The translations under genes were made by a program, and so were the position numbers. This document shows positions 53,104-61,725 of a stretch of 64,000 nt of DNA, one piece after another (the first letter of the stretch is position 1; the number at the start of each line of letters is the position of its first letter). The DNA lies in the NCBI RefSeq assembly GCF_900112005.1, contig NZ_FOKK01000014.1:56131-120130 (forward strand), in the 5' to 3' direction. The notes under the pieces are model-generated. The model was not told the DNA's origin and made no database searches. It was given only the letters and a program-made list of their open reading frames with translations. Source of the DNA: Algoriphagus aquimarinus (GTDB lineage: Bacteria > Bacteroidota > Bacteroidia > Cytophagales > Cyclobacteriaceae).

Positions 53104-55605
53104 TTGAAATTTAAGCTCAATAAATTCCCTATTCTTGGTGGTGTACTACTCACAGCAGTTCTTTTGTTTTTCAGAGTTCCTGTCAGTATTCTGCTTGATA
53201 AGCTGCTTGTAAGTCCTTTGTTTGCTTATTTTGAAGGAGGGGCTTGGGCAGATTTATTTTTCATAATTATACTATTAATAGTCTCAGGATGGTTGGCAAA
53301 AGAGCAGTCTCTTATATTTATTTGTAGAGGGTTTGCATTAGGTATCCTTTTTTATCTCTTTCAGAAGGCGAATAATTACTGGGATTTTAACAAACTCGTT
53401 TTGCTACCCATGTTTGCTTATTGGGATCTTGTAGCATTAAGTGGCATGGTTACTATTCCTTTATTTTTTCTATTTGAGCACCTAGATCAATCACTTTCAC
53501 CTTCAGAAACAAAAGTAGGCTTTATTGAAGACGATCCAGTTATTCTATACGAAAATGATCATTTCAAGCGAAAGATTGCGGCTACAGAAATTGCAAGTTT
53601 GATACTAAGAACAAATAACAAAAAATCTTTTGCGATTGGAATTTTGGGTCAATATGGAAGTGGCAAAACATCTTTTTTAAACCTGATCAATCTTGCCTTG
53701 GTAGATAAAAATGTTCTACCAATTTCTTTCGATCCTTGGAGTGTCGCAAACCCTGATATGATCCGCCGGGAGTTTTTTGATTTACTGGCTGACAAGGTTG
53801 CTACAATTGATATGAAAATGTCTTCACTAGTTTATAGCTATGGAAGAAAATTGGCAGGAATTGATGGGCGCTCACAGTCGTGGTTTAAATGGTTTGGTTT
53901 TTTTAGAAGAAGTGATTCTGCACAGAGCTCAGCCGAATATGCACAAATAAACGAAATGCTGAAGGCTACAGGTCGCAAGGTTATTATCACTATTGATGAC
54001 TTGGATAGGTTGTATGCCCCTGAGATTATTGAAGTACTTAAACTGATCCGCAATACAGCAAATTTCTTTAATGTGGTTTACTTGGTTGGATACGACAAGG
54101 GCTATGTACAGTCTGCAATTGGCACACTTAACGGCAATGCAAAGAATTATTTGGATAAGATATTTCAATTGGAGATTCCTCTACCCAAATATGAGAAGGA
54201 TGACTTGCTCGTTGGTTTACAGGGAAGTTTGAAGAAAATGTTGTCAGAAGAACATTACTATGTCTTCGAAAATACAATAATCCCCAATGGTTTCAGAAAC
54301 CGCTATGAAAAGGCTTATGTTGGAATACTTCGTCAAAACCGTGATGTAGTACGTTTTCTGAATAGTTTTAAGATTGCCTATAACTTGATTGGAAAGGAAG
54401 TTGATTTCCAATGTTTACTGCTTCTGGAATTGATCAAATTTCGCTTTCCTGATATCTATGAACTGATATATTCTCAATCTGATAAGTTTTTGTTTGAGAG
54501 ATCCTTTCTTTCAACTCATGAGCAATTTTACTCTCCATTTTTGGTTAAACAGGAGGATGTTAAAAACAAAACTGAAGATGTAACAGTTTTTAAAACTTAC
54601 CTAGAGAAACTAGAATTTGGTGACGAAGAGGTGTCTATTCTCGATGGGCTTTTTAGGTCACTTTTTAATGGTAGCGAATATAAACGGCCAGAACAAAAGA
54701 ATTCAATTTCTTACCCACTGTATTTTGAAATATACTTCCGATACAGACTTTCAAATTATGATCTTTCTAACAAAGAATATCAGCAAGCAAAGACCTTAGG
54801 AGGTATGCAGGAATTTATGAGTCAATGTGCTAATGTCGGACTGCATAAAGAATTGATGGTGAGATTCCTGCAGGAAGATATTACCAAAGATAGGCGTCAC
54901 TTTGAACAAGTTCTAATATGGGTTTTTTCTTTTGGACGAACGTTTGTAGAAAAAGAAGGCATGTTTCGTTTTGATTATGAGGGATTTCTGACCAAAATCT
55001 CTAATTATCATAATTACATTTCTGATTCTCTTTATAAGAAAGATAAGGTTGTATATGGCAATTTTATAAATGATCTTTTTTCAAATGCATTGCCTCCATT
55101 TCTGTTTGAAAATGAATTGATTTTTCGCCTTAAAGAGAAAAGTAGCGAGTTTGTTCTATCCAAAGAAAAGTTGACTAATCATCAATATTCATATTTCACC
55201 CGTATGGCTGAAAGCGGTCATGGGTTAAGTAAGGATACTCTTTGGTTGTTTTGGGGTGCGAGAAAATATTATAATGAGGGAGCGCAAGATGACAATGAAT
55301 GGCAATTTGAGGATAGCATGATTACTAAGATGAAAGTGTATTTGGCAACAAAGGACTCCAAAGAATTTTTAAAATTCAGTATTAATCGAGCGCTCAGAGA
55401 CCGATCCTTGTGCTCCATTTATCCACAGGTGATGGAGATGTTTGATGATCCTACCGAATATAGGGAATTGGTGAGAGACAATCCCGAATTGGCAGAAGGT
55501 ATAAAAATTGAATATTTGGAATTCTTTGACAAGTTAGCTTTGAAAAACTTCAAAGGTGTGGTTGAAATGGAATTTCAAACAGAGATTCAGAAAATGGATG
55601 ATTAG
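53104..55605 (+). CDS. KAP-family P-loop ATPase with N-terminal membrane helices
   Basis: 833 residues from TTG 53104; no ATG fits upstream, and the first internal Met would remove the first membrane segments. Four hydrophobic segments (about 8-30, 45-65, 70-88, 105-125) precede the KAP NTPase domain: Walker A GILGQYGSGKTSF (179-191), Walker B KVIITIDDLDRLYAPEI and the family's insert of helices. The C-terminal 400 residues are helical and not assigned. KAP ATPases are membrane-linked; PifA of the F plasmid excludes phage T7, and the family is common in defence loci. Standing alone between repeats, a phage-exclusion role is an inference. Confidence 0.88.
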   Translation: MKFKLNKFPILGGVLLTAVLLFFRVPVSILLDKLLVSPLFAYFEGGAWADLFFIIILLIVSGWLAKEQSLIFICRGFALGILFYLFQKANNYWDFNKLVLLPMFAYWDLVALSGMVTIPLFFLFEHLDQSLSPSETKVGFIEDDPVILYENDHFKRKIAATEIASLILRTNNKKSFAIGILGQYGSGKTSFLNLINLALVDKNVLPISFDPWSVANPDMIRREFFDLLADKVATIDMKMSSLVYSYGRKLAGIDGRSQSWFKWFGFFRRSDSAQSSAEYAQINEMLKATGRKVIITIDDLDRLYAPEIIEVLKLIRNTANFFNVVYLVGYDKGYVQSAIGTLNGNAKNYLDKIFQLEIPLPKYEKDDLLVGLQGSLKKMLSEEHYYVFENTIIPNGFRNRYEKAYVGILRQNRDVVRFLNSFKIAYNLIGKEVDFQCLLLLELIKFRFPDIYELIYSQSDKFLFERSFLSTHEQFYSPFLVKQEDVKNKTEDVTVFKTYLEKLEFGDEEVSILDGLFRSLFNGSEYKRPEQKNSISYPLYFEIYFRYRLSNYDLSNKEYQQAKTLGGMQEFMSQCANVGLHKELMVRFLQEDITKDRRHFEQVLIWVFSFGRTFVEKEGMFRFDYEGFLTKISNYHNYISDSLYKKDKVVYGNFINDLFSNALPPFLFENELIFRLKEKSSEFVLSKEKLTNHQYSYFTRMAESGHGLSKDTLWLFWGARKYYNEGAQDDNEWQFEDSMITKMKVYLATKDSKEFLKFSINRALRDRSLCSIYPQVMEMFDDPTEYRELVRDNPELAEGIKIEYLEFFDKLALKNFKGVVEMEFQTEIQKMDD

Positions 55606-55619
55606 TGGGGTTAGAAAAA

Positions 55620-55693
55620 CCAATTGAAAATTGGTATGGATATCAGGGTAGAATTACTAATCCAACCCCGTCACCACGAGGTGTTTGACTGTA
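55620..55693 (+). repeat. 3'-end repeat, copy R3
   Basis: CCAATT-GAA-AATTGG hairpin, then GGGTAGAATTACTAATCC and AACCCCGTCACC ... TTTGACTGTA. It starts 14 bases after the KAP gene stop and is followed directly by R4. Confidence 0.65.
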
Positions 55694-55748
55694 CCAATCT
55701 GTGCAATTTCAAAACCCACTCAGTTCCATTATTAATCTGACCACACCT
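55694..55748 (+). repeat. 3'-end repeat, degenerate copy R4
   Basis: CCAATCTGTGCAATTTC, then AAAACCCACTCAGTTCC and AATCTGACCACACC: a shortened copy of the second half of R2, in tandem with R3. Confidence 0.45.
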
Positions 55749-55750
55749 AA

Positions 55751-55773
55751 ATTAAGATGTTTGGTATCTTAAT
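55751..55773. promoter_or_regulatory. Inverted repeat in the promoter of the four-gene cluster
   Basis: ATTAAGAT-N7-ATCTTAAT, perfect arms. A -7-like box TAGTTTTG (55803-55810) lies 30 bases on, and the first ATG is at 55835. A possible operator for a repressor of the cluster; its sequence differs from the HTH-gene operator at 61608. Confidence 0.5.
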
Positions 55774-55834
55774 CATTATAATGAGATACTCACAATTTTT
55801 GTTAGTTTTGTTTCATTAGAAAACTGATGATTTT

Positions 55835-56740
55835 ATGCCTTCCAATACGCGTCAATACGAAGAAACATTACAGCGATCTCGGTTTTTTCAAACTATTCAG
55901 GCGTGGCCTTTAGATGAGGAGCTAAATTATGAGGGATGGCTAAGTAATTTTAGTAAAGAGGAAGAGCAGGTAATAGCGTGTTCTATTTTGGATTTTTTCG
56001 TACATTATCCGGCTAGGATGGTAAATAAAATGCTAGCAAATTCAGTCGCCAATTCAGGGTATTTTTTTTTAGATTATTTTCCAGACTGGGAGCATTCTAA
56101 TTTCAAAGACCGTTGCTTCTATAGTTTTATTCCTGGAGAAAGTCAACATCCAACTGATAGCGGTAATTTATTTACAAGAAAGCTCCGCGATGAATTGTTA
56201 ATTCCTGAAGATAAAATCATTAGTTACCAAGACATCAGATCAATTCCTCCTAAATCACCTATAATATTTGTTGATGACTTTGTTGGATCAGGATCACAAG
56301 TATATAAAGCGTGGAATGTGAATCAACTTAGTAATGGAAAAACATTAAAAGAATATGTTCATAGTGCGGGACATTGCGCAGTTTATTCACCTCTAATAGT
56401 CAATTATAAGGGCAATAGTGTAATGAAAACTCATTGTCCTACCTTAAATTTATCAGCAACTCATGTTTTAGGACCTGAATATAATCTTTTTGATAAGACA
56501 TGTTTCTGTTGGAAAAATGATTCAGAATTATTTAGTAAAGGCATTTCTCTTATACTATCGAAAAGTAAGTTGCTAGGTATTCCATCAACTGAGGGTGATG
56601 ATACTAGAGATGAAAAGGGATTTGATAGACAGGGGTTAGCAATCTCCTTTGAGCATGGTGCGCCTGATGCGATCCCGTCATTTTTTTATTGGAAAACGGA
56701 TAATTGGACGCCCTTGCTGAGGAAACACTACGAAAGATGA
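55835..56740 (+). CDS. Phosphoribosyltransferase-like protein (PRTase-CE type)
   Basis: 301 residues, cytoplasmic. The PRPP-binding-like signature IIFVDDFVGSGSQ sits at residues 143-155, after a helical N-terminal half and the TRKLRDELLIP segment. The central sheet motifs resemble type I phosphoribosyltransferases, but it is not a known salvage enzyme. PRTase-like domains of this kind are reported by comparative genomics as effectors of conflict systems, next to ORC/CDC6-like ATPases, which is exactly the next gene here (stop overlaps the next ATG by four bases). Effector chemistry (nucleotide or RNA modification) is inference. Confidence 0.75.
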   Translation: MPSNTRQYEETLQRSRFFQTIQAWPLDEELNYEGWLSNFSKEEEQVIACSILDFFVHYPARMVNKMLANSVANSGYFFLDYFPDWEHSNFKDRCFYSFIPGESQHPTDSGNLFTRKLRDELLIPEDKIISYQDIRSIPPKSPIIFVDDFVGSGSQVYKAWNVNQLSNGKTLKEYVHSAGHCAVYSPLIVNYKGNSVMKTHCPTLNLSATHVLGPEYNLFDKTCFCWKNDSELFSKGISLILSKSKLLGIPSTEGDDTRDEKGFDRQGLAISFEHGAPDAIPSFFYWKTDNWTPLLRKHYER

Positions 56741-58623
56741 ATAATAAAGAGATTTTAAAAAAGCTTAATGAATCTTTTGGGAGCTACAGAGCTGAATGGT
56801 TAAAGGCCAAGGTTTTCGATCTTTTCGCAGAACCTCATTATTTCACAGCATTGCAAGATCATAGACCTTGTATATTAGAGGGAGGACGCGGAACAGGCAA
56901 AACAACTGCTTTGAGAGGATTGTCTTATCAAGGTCAATATTCTATCCATAATAAGAGCATCGATATTTTTGACCATTCAAATTTCATAGGAATATATCAT
57001 AGAGTTAATACTAATCATGTACGAGCATTTATAGGGGGTAATATTACAGAAAAGGAATGGGAGAGGGTTTTCGCTCACTATTTTAATCTCCTTATCTGCC
57101 GTGAAATTCTAATTTTTTTAAAATGGCATAAAAATTTGCAACCTGAAGACGAAGATCTTTCAGCTCATGCATGTCGACTTATAGGGAACTGCGTAAACAT
57201 TGATGGTGATTGTGACCGCTTGGAAGTATTGCTAGAGAAATTTGACATCGAAATGTATAATTTCCAGTCACAGATTAATAATATAATTGATGGGAATCTT
57301 CCAAGGCTTTCTATGGCAGGGGATGCGATAAAGGTAGTAACAGAATATGCAACTGCTTTAAATCAATTTAAGGATAAAACTTTTTTCATCTTATTAGATG
57401 AATATGAAAATTTTGAAGACTATCAGCAAAAGATTATAAATACTCTACTGAAACATAGTTCGGAAAATTACACATTCAAAATTGGTGTTCGGGAATTGGG
57501 ATGGCGTGTTAAACACACCTTGAATCCCGCTGAATTACTACATGATCCGGCAGATTATGTTTTGGTTAATATTGAGAAAAAACTTACTGCAAATGATTCA
57601 ACATTCCCTGATTTCGCTAAAAACGTGTGTCAGCAGCGGATAGCGAAACTTATCGAAGATGGAGATAATGCTATCTATGACATTGAAAGAGCATTAAAAG
57701 GAATATCAATTGAAGATGAGGCAAAATTATTAGAAGTTGAAACCTCTCAGCAGGTCAAACAATTTGAAACATTGCCCAAGTTTTATCAAAAGAAAGTTCA
57801 ATCACTACCGAAGCTATATTTGTTTTTCATTTCATTTTGGTCGTCCAATCATAAAATGGATATTCGTCAGGGGGTTGATGACTGGGAGCAGAATATGAAA
57901 GATTGGGATGTTAGATATGAGAACTATAAATATGAGATGCTTTTTAAAATTAGAAGGGGAAGGGGAAAATCTGGAATTCAAAAATACTATTCAGGTTGGA
58001 GTACATATACCAAATTAGCAAATGGAAATATCCGTTACTTGATGGAATTAGTATATCGAGCTTACGAAAAACATTTAATGGATGACAATGGGCTTGATAA
58101 GGAAATTTCCCCCAGAAATCAAACCTTAGCTGCTCAAGATACTGGCCAGAAAAATCTTATGGAGCTGGAAGGGCTTTGGAAAAACGGCGCACAACTTACT
58201 AAGCTTCTACTTGGGTTAGGAAGGATTTTTCAAGTTTTGGCCAGAGGAGAGGGCAGAACTGCGCCTGAGAAAAATCAATTTCAAATTGAAAAATCGGGGC
58301 TCAGCACAGAAGAATTTGAAGAATTAATTAGAGCTGGGGTTATGCATCTGGCGCTAGTGAGATATCCAGGAAATAAGATGGGGGATGATTATAATACGAG
58401 AGATTATATTTATATGATACATCCTCTTTACTCAGCATATTTTCAATATAGTCATCGAAGGAAGCGAAAAATCATCTTTAGTCCAGCTGAAATTCTCGAT
58501 ATAATTAATAACCCAAAAACTGCTATCCCTCAAATACTTCAAAAATCAAATATTAAACCTGATTCGATGGGAGCATTGCCTAATCAAATGAATCTTTTTG
58601 ATGTATATTTTAATGAAAAATGA
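56737..58623 (+). CDS. ORC/CDC6-like AAA+ ATPase
   Basis: 628 residues from ATG 56737, chosen for the four-base overlap; a TTG 33 bases earlier is in frame. Walker A GGRGTGKTTAL (49-59) and Walker B FFILLDEYENF (216-226) are intact, with a sensor-like IGVRELGWRVKH after it. The long C-terminal part (about 330-628) is helical with winged-helix-like segments. It resembles the STAND/ORC-type NTPases that act as sensors or switches of conflict systems. It is the second gene of the four-gene cluster and overlaps the third by 11 bases. Confidence 0.8.
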   Translation: MNNKEILKKLNESFGSYRAEWLKAKVFDLFAEPHYFTALQDHRPCILEGGRGTGKTTALRGLSYQGQYSIHNKSIDIFDHSNFIGIYHRVNTNHVRAFIGGNITEKEWERVFAHYFNLLICREILIFLKWHKNLQPEDEDLSAHACRLIGNCVNIDGDCDRLEVLLEKFDIEMYNFQSQINNIIDGNLPRLSMAGDAIKVVTEYATALNQFKDKTFFILLDEYENFEDYQQKIINTLLKHSSENYTFKIGVRELGWRVKHTLNPAELLHDPADYVLVNIEKKLTANDSTFPDFAKNVCQQRIAKLIEDGDNAIYDIERALKGISIEDEAKLLEVETSQQVKQFETLPKFYQKKVQSLPKLYLFFISFWSSNHKMDIRQGVDDWEQNMKDWDVRYENYKYEMLFKIRRGRGKSGIQKYYSGWSTYTKLANGNIRYLMELVYRAYEKHLMDDNGLDKEISPRNQTLAAQDTGQKNLMELEGLWKNGAQLTKLLLGLGRIFQVLARGEGRTAPEKNQFQIEKSGLSTEEFEELIRAGVMHLALVRYPGNKMGDDYNTRDYIYMIHPLYSAYFQYSHRRKRKIIFSPAEILDIINNPKTAIPQILQKSNIKPDSMGALPNQMNLFDVYFNEK

Positions 58624-59560
58624 CTACCTCTATTCGCGTATTTATAGCCAAGTTGAAAAAATAAAACTCGCTAAACAAAGCACCTATATTTTTGGACATT
58701 CTCCAGAGGATCGTAGTCTTTTTCCAAATGATTTGAAATTACTTTTCCCAGACGTTAACTTTATTCGTATAGAAGAAATAGATAAAGAAACAATATGCGA
58801 TGCAAATGATGGACAGAATATTTCCCTTAGGAGCACATCTCAAATTCTTGGATTATTAACTAATAAAATTTCGGAAACATTATATATTGATGTTACGGGG
58901 CTTGATAATAGAATATGTGCTGCACTAATAAAAAATGCAATAAATAATCTTGGAAGCATTGATTTTCCTAAAAATGTAATCGTAATATATGCAGAACCGT
59001 CTACATATAATATAAAACAATTTAAAGCTGAAAGTGTATTTAATGATCTATCTGAAAAAATTGAAGGAATAGAGCCATTACCAGGTTTTGCTACAATTGT
59101 ACCTAATGATGAGGATGACACTTTACTTGTGGCTCTTCTAGGTTTTGAAGGTGGCAGATTCACCCATATGATCGAAAATGTTCAGCCACTTAGGGAGAAT
59201 ATTATACCTATAATTGGAGTGCCTGGATTTCGTTTGGAATATCCTTACGTTGCATATTGGGGAAATCGGAGACCATTAGAGGAAACCGACACATGGCGAA
59301 AAGTTAAGTTTGTAGCAGCTAATTCAATGGTTGATATTTTCATGCTTTTATCAAAACTACATAAAAAAAATCCATCCCGTAAGATTAAGTTAGCTCCAAT
59401 TGGCACAAAGCCTCATGCAATAGGAGCGATGCTTTTTGCTATTAGATATCCATATAATGTAGAGCTAGTTTATGACAATCCAAAAAAGAAAATTAAAAGA
59501 ACGGAAGGAATTGGCAATATTGTAGAATGTGAGATCAGTAAACTTATACTTGAAAACTGA
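58613..59560 (+). CDS. Unknown protein with Rossmann-like pattern (third gene of the cluster)
   Basis: 315 residues from ATG 58613 (two earlier in-frame starts at 58598 and 58601 would overlap the ATPase gene more). Alternating strands and helices, no signal peptide or membrane helix. Distinctive blocks are LYIDVTGLDNRICAALIKNA, IIGVPGFRLEYPYVAYWGNR and APIGTKPHAIGAMLFAI, then VELVYDNPKKKIKRTEG. I do not recognise a named family. The blocks are reminiscent of nucleotide-sensing Rossmann domains in defence proteins, but this is only a resemblance. Its ATG-to-stop fits between the ATPase and the methyltransferase with one- and 11-base overlaps. Confidence 0.7.
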   Translation: MKNDYLYSRIYSQVEKIKLAKQSTYIFGHSPEDRSLFPNDLKLLFPDVNFIRIEEIDKETICDANDGQNISLRSTSQILGLLTNKISETLYIDVTGLDNRICAALIKNAINNLGSIDFPKNVIVIYAEPSTYNIKQFKAESVFNDLSEKIEGIEPLPGFATIVPNDEDDTLLVALLGFEGGRFTHMIENVQPLRENIIPIIGVPGFRLEYPYVAYWGNRRPLEETDTWRKVKFVAANSMVDIFMLLSKLHKKNPSRKIKLAPIGTKPHAIGAMLFAIRYPYNVELVYDNPKKKIKRTEGIGNIVECEISKLILEN

Positions 59561-60654
59561 TGACAGACGCCTACTATACACCAGAGGTTTTGGCAGACAA
59601 ACTTGTTTCTTACATAGATTTAGACAATAAAGTCAAAAATGTTGCAGACTTTTGTGTTGGTGACGGCCAATTGCTAAGAGCAGCTGAAAAAAGGTGGCCA
59701 GAAATTATTTGCTATGGCTCCGACTTATCTCAATTAGCAATTAATGAAACTAGAAAACGACATAAAAACTGGCATTTGTCAAGAGCTGATTTTCTTAACC
59801 GGAAATCATGTAGTTTAGCTAAAATTTTTAAGGCTGAAAGGTATTTTGATTTAATACTTTTGAACCCTCCATTTTCGTGCTTAGGAGGAACCCTAAATAA
59901 ATGCTCACTTGATGGTTTAGAGTTTTCGACGAGTACATCTATGAGGTTTATAGTAGAAGCTCTTAAATATTTAAGCCCCACAGGCATACTTTATGCAATT
60001 CTTCCTTTAAGTGTTGCCTACTCTCAAAAAGATAGAAAAATCTGGAATGCTTTAGAGAAAAAATATTATTTAGCCATTTTAGAAGAAACGAGTAATGCGG
60101 ATTTCTTGGGATGTGCTCCTAATATTATAATTGTTTCACTTAATGATAAACATAAACAGAGAAAAATTCGAAATTTTGAGCGTTCAACATTCAAAATAAG
60201 TGAACTTAAAATTCTAAGGGGAAAGCTAAGTATGCATAGAGTTAAAGACTTTCCAGGAAAAACACCACTCGTGCATACAACTAATTTAAGGCATAATAGT
60301 ATAGAATGTATTAGGCAAACTGTAGAATATCCAAATTCCACAATTGAAGGGCCTGCTGTGTTAATACCACGTGTTGGTAATCCGGACCGAAATAAGATTT
60401 GCCTAGTATTATCAGGATCCAGATATTGCTTGTCAGACTGCATTATAGCTATTAAATGTAGTTCAAACGAGGTGTCGACCTTATTACTTTCTTTTATTTT
60501 AAATAATTGGGAAGATTTTTCTCGTTTGTATCGAGGAACAGGGGCTCACTATATTACTTCCGAAAGAATTTCGCTGTATTTGAATATGGATGTAACTAAT
60601 TTGGCTACAATAGATCATGTTGAGTCTTTAATGTCTATGGAAGTTATCGCCTAG
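59560..60654 (+). CDS. N6-adenine-type DNA methyltransferase
   Basis: 364 residues. AdoMet site VADFCVGDGQLLRAAEKRW (28-46), YGSDLSQLAI, RADFLN and the catalytic motif LLNPPF (101-106; the NPPF form is used by adenine and some cytosine N4 enzymes). The second half may be a target-recognition region (KTPLVHTTNLRHNSIECIRQ, LIPRVGNPDRNKICLVLSGS). The order of motifs suits a type I/II-like N6-adenine enzyme. No restriction endonuclease is next to it, so it may mark self DNA for the cluster's own sensor. Start shares one base with the previous stop. Confidence 0.83.
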   Translation: MTDAYYTPEVLADKLVSYIDLDNKVKNVADFCVGDGQLLRAAEKRWPEIICYGSDLSQLAINETRKRHKNWHLSRADFLNRKSCSLAKIFKAERYFDLILLNPPFSCLGGTLNKCSLDGLEFSTSTSMRFIVEALKYLSPTGILYAILPLSVAYSQKDRKIWNALEKKYYLAILEETSNADFLGCAPNIIIVSLNDKHKQRKIRNFERSTFKISELKILRGKLSMHRVKDFPGKTPLVHTTNLRHNSIECIRQTVEYPNSTIEGPAVLIPRVGNPDRNKICLVLSGSRYCLSDCIIAIKCSSNEVSTLLLSFILNNWEDFSRLYRGTGAHYITSERISLYLNMDVTNLATIDHVESLMSMEVIA

Positions 60655-60872
60655 GATAAATTTCAAAAGTATTTACTACACAGATTGTTAGTCCAAAATA
60701 TCATTCTTAGATGTTTTTTAATAAAGATTCTCTTTAATTAAAGCAAACCAATGCTGGAAATTAAATGTAAAATATAAATTTCAAATGGTTAATTAAGGAT
60801 GATAAAATAATTTTAGAAAAAAAGCATTATTTAGTCTAAGTTAATTACGTGAAATAATTTAAATATTTAGCG

Positions 60873-61037
60873 TTAATTGTTTCTAATTGTATATTCAAAT
60901 TTATTTAGATCAAACCATTTCTTCTCTTTCTTGGAAATGAAGTAGTTTTGCTTAAGGCAACTTGCCCTTTCTTCATTGATCACTTCTAGTCATATTAGCT
61001 TCACCAGATCTTCTTTTATGATTGATAGCCTTTTCAT
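60873..61037 (-). pseudogene. Broken small gene after the HTH regulator
   Basis: The ATG (complement of 61035-61037) overlaps the stop of the HTH gene by four bases, as in a coupled operon. The frame MKRLSIIKEDLVKLI is then interrupted by a TGA at codon 16 and continues for 38 residues (LEVINEERASCLKQNYFISK ... FEYTIRNN) to a TAA. Lys- and Asn-rich, family unknown. Either a damaged partner gene or a chance frame. The stretch 60655-60872 is AT-rich without a gene. Confidence 0.35.
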
Positions 61038-61594
61038 GGTGCCCAATATTCATTTACCATTTTCGTTCCTAAACTACCATCTTTTAAGGTCTTAGGTTTT
61101 TTTCTTGCGAGAAGAATATTTTGAGTCACAATATTAGCGAGATCCCTTGAGAGATCATTGCTTGTATAAGTCAAACCTAACAGCTCAAATTTTGTTAGAA
61201 TTTCAGGGGTCGTTTTTTTTGTTTGAAAAAATCCTTCTTTGATTAATTGCTTTACAATTGCGGTGGATTGGTTTTCAGTTTCATAGAATTTAGAAATATC
61301 TACTCTATGATTCTCCTTTTCAAATTTAACAAGGGTTGAATTAATTTTAGATTCATCAAAATCTTGATTCAAATTTTTAAACTCGTCTTCACTGAAACCA
61401 AATTTTTCCAAGATTTTATAAATTATTGAATTAGTGACATGCTTGTTGCCATTTCTAATGGCACTCACATATTTGCCTTCACTTTTGTATCCGAGAAGCG
61501 TTTCAATTCCGAGAGGTGAAAAACCACATTTTTTGATTAAATCAAGAAATCTTTTTTTTGCTTGTGCAGAAGTAAGGCATTCAATTTCTTTCAT
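61034..61594 (-). CDS. HTH (XRE-like) transcription regulator
   Basis: 186 residues. Residues about 10-75 form a helix-turn-helix of the XRE type (AQAKKRFLDLIKKCGFSPLG, IETLLGYKSEGKYVSAIRNG, then NKHVTNSIIYKILEKFG). The C-terminal 100 residues are helical and charged with no known ligand domain. It is convergent with the methyltransferase gene at the end of the four-gene cluster. A perfect inverted repeat (61608-61637) just before its start codon points to self-repression. It may also control the cluster, but no copy of that operator was seen in the cluster's promoter. Confidence 0.65.
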   Translation of the reverse strand: MKEIECLTSAQAKKRFLDLIKKCGFSPLGIETLLGYKSEGKYVSAIRNGNKHVTNSIIYKILEKFGFSEDEFKNLNQDFDESKINSTLVKFEKENHRVDISKFYETENQSTAIVKQLIKEGFFQTKKTTPEILTKFELLGLTYTSNDLSRDLANIVTQNILLARKKPKTLKDGSLGTKMVNEYWAP

Positions 61595-61607
61595 CCCCGA
61601 AGGGATT

Positions 61608-61637
61608 AAAAAGTTTACTCTAAAAAGTAAACTTTTT
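61608..61637. promoter_or_regulatory. Operator-like inverted repeat of the HTH gene
   Basis: AAAAAGTTTACT-N6-AGTAAACTTTTT, perfect 12-bp arms, 13 bases before the ATG of the regulator. Location and symmetry fit binding by a dimeric HTH protein. Confidence 0.7.
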
Positions 61638-61725
61638 CTTGTTTTATAAGTATTAGTTTTAGAAATTTAGGTTATCAGAATTCTAAGAATTAATTTCTTG
61701 GAGTATTAAAAAAGCAATTACTAAA

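Noticed and set aside
51894..55748. Integron gene cassettes with attC sites
   Set aside because: The repeats lie at gene ends, but the attC cores (GTTRRRY and its inverse) are not paired across them and no integrase was seen.
55835..60654. Ordinary type II restriction-modification system
   Set aside because: A methyltransferase is present, but none of the other three genes shows a restriction nuclease motif such as PD-(D/E)xK, HNH or GIY-YIG.
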